Below, piece after piece: positions 58,433 to 64,000 of a DNA stretch of 64,000 nucleotides (its first letter is position 1; each line of letters starts with the position of its first letter). Position numbers and translations under genes: made by a program. The notes under the pieces are model-generated. The model did not search any database and was not told the DNA's origin. It saw only the letters and a program-made list of their open reading frames with translations. The DNA comes from Bradyrhizobium amphicarpaeae (GTDB lineage: Bacteria > Pseudomonadota > Alphaproteobacteria > Rhizobiales > Xanthobacteraceae). The DNA is taken from contig NZ_CP029426.2 of NCBI RefSeq assembly GCF_002266435.3, positions 124,001 to 188,000 of the forward strand. Reading direction: 5' to 3'.

Positions 58433-59167
58433 ATGACGACAACATCAGCCGATCGACGTCGCAAGCTGCAGGTCGCGCTGGCACTGACGGGGCTCTCCGT
58501 CATGCTGGGCGCCTGCAACACCACCGGTGAGATCGTCACCCAGACGGTGCCGACCGACTATCGCCAGCGCCACCCGATCGCGGTGCAGGAAGGCAAGAAG
58601 TCGATCGTGATCTTCGTCGGCAAGGCGAGGGGCGGCCTGTCGCCCGCGCAGCATTCGGACGTCGCGGGCGTCGCCCGGGACTGGGTGCGCGAGGGCACCG
58701 GCTCGGTCGTCGTCGACGTTCCCGTCGACAGCGCGAATTCGCGCGCGGCGGCCGCGACCTATCAGGAAATCCGTTCCGTGCTCGCATCCGGCGGCGTGCC
58801 GTCGCGCGCCATCGTCCAGCATCCCTATCGCCCCGAGGATCCCGGGCTGCTGCCCACCATCCGCCTGAGCTATTCGAAGATGGCCGCGGTCGCCGGCCCC
58901 TGCGGACTGTGGCCGGAAGACCTCGGCCCCTCGATCCTCGATCCCGGCTACAACGAGAACCGCCCCTACTTCAATCTCGGCTGCGCCAGCCAGCGCAATC
59001 TCGCCGCGATGATCGACAATCCGGCCGACCTCGAGCAGCCGCGATCCGAAACGCCGGCCTATACCGCGCGGCGCGACATCGCCTTCGATCGCTACCGCAA
59101 GGGCACCGCGATCTCGACTCCCAATTCCGAAGCCGACAAGGCCAAGCTCAGCGACACAGGCAAATGA
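58433..59167 (+). CDS. cpaD: Tad pilus assembly lipoprotein CpaD
   Basis: A 244-residue lipoprotein with lipobox SVMLGACNTTG. It has the CpaD domain including DYRQRHPIAVQEGKKSIVIF, VPVDSANSRAAAATYQEIRS and the Cys-containing NRPYFNLGCASQRNLAAMI. CpaD is thought to assist CpaC assembly in the outer membrane. ATG 58433 is used rather than the open frame into cpaC. Its stop overlaps the cpaE start (ATGA). Confidence 0.92.
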   Translation: MTTTSADRRRKLQVALALTGLSVMLGACNTTGEIVTQTVPTDYRQRHPIAVQEGKKSIVIFVGKARGGLSPAQHSDVAGVARDWVREGTGSVVVDVPVDSANSRAAAATYQEIRSVLASGGVPSRAIVQHPYRPEDPGLLPTIRLSYSKMAAVAGPCGLWPEDLGPSILDPGYNENRPYFNLGCASQRNLAAMIDNPADLEQPRSETPAYTARRDIAFDRYRKGTAISTPNSEADKAKLSDTGK

Positions 59168-60453
59168 CCGTTATCAACGACGAAGAAGCGGACGATCCAG
59201 GCCACCCCGAGGAACACATTGCGCCGGTTCCCCGCATCTCGGTGCAGGCGTTCTGCGAAACCGAGAAGACCCTGGCCGCGGTGACCGCGGCGGGGCAGGA
59301 CCGCCGGCTGGCCAAGGCGCACCTCACCGCCAAGGACGGCGGCCTTGCCGCGGCGATCGAAGTCTATGAAACGATGCCGACGCCGAACGTGATCGTGATC
59401 GAATCCGACGGCACCCGCGACATCCTCGAGGGGCTCGACGACCTCGCCGGCGTCTGCGACCCCGGCACCCGCGTGGTCGTGATCGGCAATCCCAACGACA
59501 CCGCGCCCTATCGCGAGCTGGTGCGCCGCGGCGTCAACGATTATGTGGTGGGACCGGTCGAAACCCTCGACGTGGTCCGCTCGATCTGCAGCCTGTTCTC
59601 GGCCTCCGAGGCCATCATCACCGGCCGCGTCATCGCGGTGGTCGGCGCCAAGGGCGGCGTCGGCGCCTCCACCGTCGCGCACAATCTGGCCTGGACCATC
59701 GCGCGTGACCTCGCGCTCGATTCCGTCGTGATCGACCTCGACCTCGCCTTCGGCACCGCGGGCCTCGACTACAATCAGGACCCGGTTCAGGGCATCGCCA
59801 ACGCGGTGCTGTCGCAGGACCGGCCGGACACCGCGCTGATGGAGCGCCTGCTCTCCAAATGCACCGAGCGCCTCAGCCTGCTCGCAGCGCCCGCCACGCT
59901 CGACCGGGTCTATGATTTCGGCGCCGAAGCGTTCGACGCCATATTCGACACGCTGCGCATGACCACGCCCTGCATCGTGCTCGACGTTCCCCACCAATGG
60001 TCCGGCTGGACCCGGCGCGCGCTGGTGAACGCCGACGACATCGTCATCGTGGCCGAGCCGGATCTCGCCAATCTGCGCAACACCAAGAACATGCTGAGCG
60101 TGCTGAAGGCGGCGCGGCCGAACGACCGGCCGCCGCTGTACTGCATCAACCAGGTCGGCATGCACAAGCGCGCGGAGATCGACGTCAAGTCGTTCGCCAA
60201 GACCATGGAAAGCCAGCCGATCGCGGTGATCCCGTTCGATTCGAAACTGTTCTCGACCGCAGCCAATAACGGCCAGATGATCGCGGAGGTCTCCAAGGGC
60301 CACCGCACCACCGAGCTGTTCCAGAACATGGCGAACCGCCTCGCCGGCCGCGGCGAGGTCAAGAAGCCGAAGCGCTCGCTGTTCGGGCCGCTGCTGAAGA
60401 AGCTGAAGAGCAGGTCAAGCCGCAACTCCGCGCCGCATCGCAAGGCGTCGTAA
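59164..60453 (+). CDS. cpaE: Tad pilus assembly/localisation ATPase CpaE
   Basis: A 429-residue MinD/ParA-like ATPase that positions the pilus machine. The N-terminal about 130 residues resemble a receiver domain without the phospho-Asp set. The deviant Walker A is VVGAKGGVGASTVAHNLAWT with the signature Lys, then DSVVIDLDLAFGTAGLDY, TPCIVLDVPHQWSGWTRRAL and VAEPDLANLRNTKNML. The C-terminus is basic. The next gene is on the opposite strand, so cpaF and tadBC are not adjacent. Confidence 0.93.
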   Translation: MTVINDEEADDPGHPEEHIAPVPRISVQAFCETEKTLAAVTAAGQDRRLAKAHLTAKDGGLAAAIEVYETMPTPNVIVIESDGTRDILEGLDDLAGVCDPGTRVVVIGNPNDTAPYRELVRRGVNDYVVGPVETLDVVRSICSLFSASEAIITGRVIAVVGAKGGVGASTVAHNLAWTIARDLALDSVVIDLDLAFGTAGLDYNQDPVQGIANAVLSQDRPDTALMERLLSKCTERLSLLAAPATLDRVYDFGAEAFDAIFDTLRMTTPCIVLDVPHQWSGWTRRALVNADDIVIVAEPDLANLRNTKNMLSVLKAARPNDRPPLYCINQVGMHKRAEIDVKSFAKTMESQPIAVIPFDSKLFSTAANNGQMIAEVSKGHRTTELFQNMANRLAGRGEVKKPKRSLFGPLLKKLKSRSSRNSAPHRKAS

Positions 60454-60473
60454 GCGTCCACAAACGGGGCGGA

Positions 60474-61262
60474 TTACTTGTCCGCCCGCTGCTGCTGCTT
60501 CTTCGCCAGCAGCTGACGCAGCGCCGCGACCTTGGCCGCGGCCTGGTCAGGCGGCAAATCTGCCTTCACGAGGATTTCGGCCTCGGCCTCACGGCCCTGC
60601 AATCCCAGCACGAGCGCGAAATTGGCGCGGATCCGCGCATCGTTCTGATTGCGCTGATAAGCACGGCCTAGCACCTGTTCGGCCTTCGGCAGATTGTTTT
60701 GCAGCATATAGGACAGGCCGAGATTGGACAGCACGGCCGGCTCGTCCGGCACGATCTTCAATGCCGCGGCATAATATTGCTGCGCTTCCTCGTTGCGGCC
60801 GAGCTGATCGAGCGCCGCACCCTGCGCCGACAGGATGCGCCAGTCCGGATCCTCGGGCGTATGCGCGCGGCTGAGGACGTCGAAGGCCTGCTGGAAACTG
60901 CCGCTGTCGGCGAGCGCGCGGCCATAGCCGGCGAGCAGCGCCTTGTTGCTGGGATGGGCGAGCACCGCCTGCTCCATGACCGCAACCGCCTGCGCGCGCT
61001 GGCCGCTCTCGCGCAGCGCCTTGCCGTAGGCGAGCGCAATATTGGGATCACTGGGCTTGGCGCGATAGCGCTCGCGCAACGCGTCCAGTTCGGGCCTGGC
61101 ATCGGCCTTGGTGTTGGCCTTGGCGGCCGTTTCCGATCTGACACCGAGCGCGCCGGTCACATCCTCGATGCCCGCGGTCTGGCAGCCGCCAAGCGCGAGC
61201 GCGACAAGGGCGGGAAGCAGCAATCTCGCCGGGGGAGGGGCGAGGGGCGAACGCTTGGACAT
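60474..61262 (-). CDS. TPR-repeat lipoprotein, TadD-like
   Basis: A 262-residue protein from ATG 61262 with a lipoprotein signal (LLLPALVALALGGCQTAGIE) and at least four tetratricopeptide repeats: IALAYGKALRESGQRAQAVA, ALLAGYGRALADSGSFQQAF, AAALKIVPDEPAVLSNLGLS and YMLQNNLPKAEQVLGRAYQR. TadD is the TPR lipoprotein of Tad pili, so its location convergent with cpaE suggests that role, but TPR lipoproteins are common. The C-terminus is Lys/Gln-rich. Confidence 0.75.
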   Translation of the reverse strand: MSKRSPLAPPPARLLLPALVALALGGCQTAGIEDVTGALGVRSETAAKANTKADARPELDALRERYRAKPSDPNIALAYGKALRESGQRAQAVAVMEQAVLAHPSNKALLAGYGRALADSGSFQQAFDVLSRAHTPEDPDWRILSAQGAALDQLGRNEEAQQYYAAALKIVPDEPAVLSNLGLSYMLQNNLPKAEQVLGRAYQRNQNDARIRANFALVLGLQGREAEAEILVKADLPPDQAAAKVAALRQLLAKKQQQRADK

Positions 61263-61336
61263 ACTCTGATCACTCGGCAACTGATCAGAGATGCTTACCG
61301 ATTAACGCTAAAGTCCCGTTAAGGACCCGCGAGACC

Positions 61337-61582
61337 TCAGTCGGTGAACTCGGCACCGAATTCGCAGCCGATGCGCCAGCGCAGGCGGCACTGGCGGGAA
61401 TAGTCGGGGGCGAAAATGATGGTGAATTGTGGCGGCACCTCCAGGAATTCCGCCACCACTTTCACGCCGCCATCCGAGATATCGGTGATGGTGCAGTCCC
61501 GCGGCAGCGAGCCCGCGCCAAAATGGATCTTGGCGAGCCGGCTGCACATCCGACGTTCGCTTCTCCGGCGATTTGCAAGCAT
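61337..61582 (-). CDS. PilZ-domain protein
   Basis: An 81-residue single-domain protein. The c-di-GMP motifs RxxxR and (D/N)xSxxG are present as NRRRSERR near the N-terminus and TDISDGGVKV (D-x-S-D-x-G-type) further on, ending FGAEFTD. PilZ domains bind c-di-GMP and modulate motility, pili or polysaccharides, so an effector link to the adjacent Tad pilus genes is plausible but unproven. ATG 61582 is used; the frame is open upstream to 61613. Confidence 0.8.
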   Translation of the reverse strand: MLANRRRSERRMCSRLAKIHFGAGSLPRDCTITDISDGGVKVVAEFLEVPPQFTIIFAPDYSRQCRLRWRIGCEFGAEFTD

Positions 61583-61809
61583 TTGAACTGTTCACCCGTT
61601 GACCACGGCCCATCCCGCAAGCGTAGGAATAGCCGACATTTGTTGGGATGTGCTGAGCGGAGCCGGTTGCATTCGAGGCGTAGTGTCGGCGTGGCGTTTA
61701 CGATTGATTAGGGTTCGCTCCCCGTCCGGGATCGTTCCCGTATTGTTCTTGCGGAGAGCGGCGGGCTCTGCTACCCCTAATTGTGCAAAAGGGGCAGGCT
61801 GGTTTGAGC

Positions 61810-63348
61810 ATGGTTCAGCGGGTTTCCACCGTCGCCTTTGAGGGGGTCGAGGCCCGTGCGGTCGACGTGCAGGTGCAGGTCGCGCCCGGTTTGCCGGCGT
61901 TCGCGATCGTCGGCCTGCCGGACAAGGCGGTGTCGGAGGCGCGCGAGCGGGTGCGCTCGGCGCTGATTGCCTCGGGGCTGGCGCTGCCGGCGCGGCGGAT
62001 CATCGTCAATCTGGCGCCGGCCGACCTGCCGAAGGAAGGCAGCCATTACGACCTGCCGATCGCGCTCGGGCTGATGGCGGCGATCGGCGCGATCCCGCCG
62101 GATGCGCTGACCGGCTTCACCGTGCTCGGCGAGCTCGGTCTCGACGGCTCGATCGCGCCCGTGGCCGGCGTTCTTCCCGCCGCGTTCGGCGCCAATATGC
62201 GCGAGGAAGGGCTGATCTGCCCGGTCTCGTGCGGTTCCGAAGCGGCGTGGGCGAGCCCGGACATCCAGATCATCGCCGCACACTCGCTGATCCAGATCGC
62301 CAACCACTTCAAGGGCACGCAGGTGCTGTCGCGGCCGTCACCGAAGGTGCATGAGCCCGCCGCCTCCACGCTCGATTTGCGCGACATCAAAGGTCAGGAA
62401 AGCGCCAAGCGCGCGCTGGAGATCGCGGCCGCAGGCGGCCATCATCTGCTCATGATCGGGGCGCCCGGCGCCGGCAAGTCGATGCTGGCGGCGCGCCTGC
62501 CCTCGATCCTGCCGCCGTTGTCACCGGGCGAATTGCTCGAGGTCTCGATGATCGCCTCGGTCGCCGGCGAGATCAAGGACGGCGCGCTGACGGCGCGGCG
62601 GCCGTTCCGCTCGCCGCATCATTCCGCGAGCATGGCCGCGCTCACCGGCGGCGGCATGCGCGCAAAACCCGGCGAGATCTCGCTGGCGCATCAGGGCGTG
62701 CTGTTTCTCGACGAATTGCCGGAGTTCGATCCGCGCGTGCTGGATTCGCTGCGGCAGCCGCTTGAGAACGGCGAGGTCGCGGTGTCGCGCGCCAATCATC
62801 GCGTCACTTACCCCGCGCGCTTCATGCTGGTCGCGGCGATGAATCCGTGCCGCTGCGGCAACGCGTACGAGCCCGGCTATGCCTGCAAGCGCGGCCGCGT
62901 CGACCGCTGCACCGGCGACTACCAGGCGCGCATCTCCGGCCCGCTGATGGACCGCATCGATCTGCGCATCGAGGTGCCCGCCGTGACCGCGGCGGATCTG
63001 ATCCTGCCGCCACCGGCGGAAGGCTCCGCCGAAGTCGCCGCGCGCGTCGCGGCGGCGCGCGACATCCAGCTCGCGCGTTATGCCGATGCCGGCCTGCCCA
63101 AGGTTCGCACCAATGCCGAAGCCCCGGCCTCCGTGCTGGAGGAGGTCGCAAAACCGGACGCGCAAGGCGCCAAACTGCTGCGCGACGCGGCCGAGACCAT
63201 GCGGCTGTCGGCGCGCGGCTATCACCGCGTGCTGCGGGTGGCGCGCACGCTGGCCGACCTCGATCGCGCCGACAAGATCGGCCGGCTGCATCTGGCCGAA
63301 GCGCTGTCCTACCGCGCACTCGCGGAGGATGTGCGGCAGATGGCTTGA
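61810..63348 (+). CDS. comM: ComM/YifB-family AAA+ ATPase (Mg-chelatase-like)
   Basis: A 512-residue hexameric AAA+ motor. The N-terminal LonB/ChlI-related domain (VQVAPGLPAFAIVGLPDKAV, RIIVNLAPADLPKEGSHYDL) is followed by Walker A IGAPGAGKSMLAARL, VLFLDELPEFDPRVLDSLRQ (Walker B) and the zinc-like AAMNPCRCGNAYEPGYACKR. ComM is a branch-migration helicase aiding natural transformation in Vibrio. ATG 61810 (MVQRVSTVAFEG) is chosen over the upstream open frame. Confidence 0.93.
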   Translation: MVQRVSTVAFEGVEARAVDVQVQVAPGLPAFAIVGLPDKAVSEARERVRSALIASGLALPARRIIVNLAPADLPKEGSHYDLPIALGLMAAIGAIPPDALTGFTVLGELGLDGSIAPVAGVLPAAFGANMREEGLICPVSCGSEAAWASPDIQIIAAHSLIQIANHFKGTQVLSRPSPKVHEPAASTLDLRDIKGQESAKRALEIAAAGGHHLLMIGAPGAGKSMLAARLPSILPPLSPGELLEVSMIASVAGEIKDGALTARRPFRSPHHSASMAALTGGGMRAKPGEISLAHQGVLFLDELPEFDPRVLDSLRQPLENGEVAVSRANHRVTYPARFMLVAAMNPCRCGNAYEPGYACKRGRVDRCTGDYQARISGPLMDRIDLRIEVPAVTAADLILPPPAEGSAEVAARVAAARDIQLARYADAGLPKVRTNAEAPASVLEEVAKPDAQGAKLLRDAAETMRLSARGYHRVLRVARTLADLDRADKIGRLHLAEALSYRALAEDVRQMA

Positions 63349-63445
63349 TCATTCCACGCATCAACCCGGCGGTAACGAGTTTCCTTTACGCTCTGCAAAC
63401 CATAAGGCCCACTGAGTTCCCGTACCGGGCCCGGCGAGTAGAGTC

Positions 63446-63931
63446 ATGTTGCGTTTAAAGGTCCTGGCCTCGGTTGTTCCCTTGTTGGCGGCTGCGGTGT
63501 TCGCCCGCGCGGAGATCGGATCGGTCTCGCATCCGTGCATCGCCCTCGGCGAAACCTCGGTCGAGCTCACCTCCCTGTTCTGGACCGCCGGCGTCCATGT
63601 CGCCTTCACCGAAGATCCCGCCCGCGCCACGGTGCGGGTTCAGATCACCGACGATGCGGACACTGCGGATTTCGCCGTGGTCGACGACGGTCCCGGTTCC
63701 GAGCCGGAGTCCTGTCAGGCCAATCCTGCAACGCGCCTCGTCTCGATTGCCGCTCAGCCGGTCGATGGCGGCCAGGTGATCTATCTCTCCGCCGAAGGGC
63801 CGGCGGATTACCGCATCTATGTGCGCTCGAAGTCGTTCTCGCAGCGCGAGGCCGCGGCGCTGATCGTCGGCGCTCATGGTAGTCAATATGGCGGCCATCG
63901 CCCGCTCCCGCTCCAGGCCGCCTCGCTCTGA
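63446..63931 (+). CDS. Small secreted protein of unknown function
   Basis: A 161-residue protein with a signal peptide (MLRLKVLASVVPLLAAAVFA, cut after FARA). The mature part has two Cys (HPCIALGETSVELTSLFWTA and ESCQANPATRLVSIAAQPVD) and an acidic middle, TDDADTADFAVVDDGPGSEP. No family is recognised. It lies about 100 bases after comM; the last 69 bases of the window contain nothing identifiable. Confidence 0.7.
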   Translation: MLRLKVLASVVPLLAAAVFARAEIGSVSHPCIALGETSVELTSLFWTAGVHVAFTEDPARATVRVQITDDADTADFAVVDDGPGSEPESCQANPATRLVSIAAQPVDGGQVIYLSAEGPADYRIYVRSKSFSQREAAALIVGAHGSQYGGHRPLPLQAASL

Positions 63932-64000
63932 AGCATTAACACCTCGTCAACCCTGTTTGGAGGCGGCGCCAAAGCCTCAAGCTGTTCGCAAGGTCGGCGC

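Noticed and set aside
56947..58539. A 530-codon minus-strand frame opposite cpaC
   Set aside because: It is an antisense shadow of a clearly recognised secretin and shows no protein-like features.

Overview
The window is a GC-rich (visibly above 60%), gene-dense stretch of alphaproteobacterial chromosome. Gene orders such as lptC-lptA-lptB-rpoN, dnaK-dnaJ-(pmtA-like)-FMN reductase-pyrF-dapB-gpmA, hrcA-grpE divergent from rph-rdgB-hemW, and rsmI-yraN-gshB, together with the many intergenic hairpin repeats, point to Bradyrhizobium or a close relative in the Nitrobacteraceae. This assignment rests on gene order and protein character, not on a database search.

Layout. 1-3734 (minus): sigma-54 (rpoN, cut by the window edge) and the LPS-export genes lptB, lptA, lptC. 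3867-5900 (minus): a short RNase D and a UbiA-type prenyltransferase with a decayed HAD-like N-terminus. 6152-9213: a small accessory patch with an MFS transporter, a deleted partial copy of that transporter, a secreted small protein, a parD antitoxin with a frameshifted parE, and tRNA-Leu(CAG). 9365-13495: an NDUFA9-like reductase, then uppP with DprE1-like and DprE2-like enzymes. With the UbiA protein at 4.6-5.9 kb these resemble three steps of the mycobacterial decaprenyl-phospho-arabinose pathway. 13665-17988: fzlA, queG, a thioesterase, a SnoaL-like protein and a hydrolase, separated by palindromic repeats. 18233-25164: the translation cluster infC (with an apparent AUU start), rpmI, rplT, pheS, pheT. 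A DUF559 nuclease-like gene sits between pheS and pheT inside perfect 39-bp inverted repeats; a TSUP transporter follows.

25173-32275: a Tat-exported amine oxidase, a YiiX-like papain-fold protein, a CsoR-type repressor divergent from a copper P-type ATPase with a clear shared operator, NikR, and an EI24/CysZ-like membrane protein. 32282-37324: an EmrAB-type efflux pair, endonuclease III, a DUF2244 protein and a short Ada-type DNA repair protein. 37434-44864 (minus): gpmA, dapB, a DUF1330 protein, pyrF, FMN reductase, a PmtA-like methyltransferase, dnaJ and dnaK, the last with a good sigma-32-type promoter. 45258-47022: a secreted unknown and an apparently exported nicotinamidase. 47087-51572: grpE-hrcA and, divergently, rph-rdgB-hemW. 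51686-55564: a lipoprotein PBP activator and rsmI-yraN-gshB. 56025-61582: cpaBCDE of a Tad/Flp pilus without cpaF or tadBC next to them, a TadD-like TPR lipoprotein and a PilZ protein. 61810-63931: comM and a small secreted unknown.

Most of the window is core housekeeping. The points that deserve a second look are the DUF559 gene inside its inverted repeats in the phe operon, the scattered polyprenyl-phospho-arabinose-like genes, the broken toxin and transporter remnant beside tRNA-Leu, the exported nicotinamidase, and at least ten kinds of palindromic intergenic repeat, several present twice. I did not find a clearly new multi-gene defence or metabolic system.
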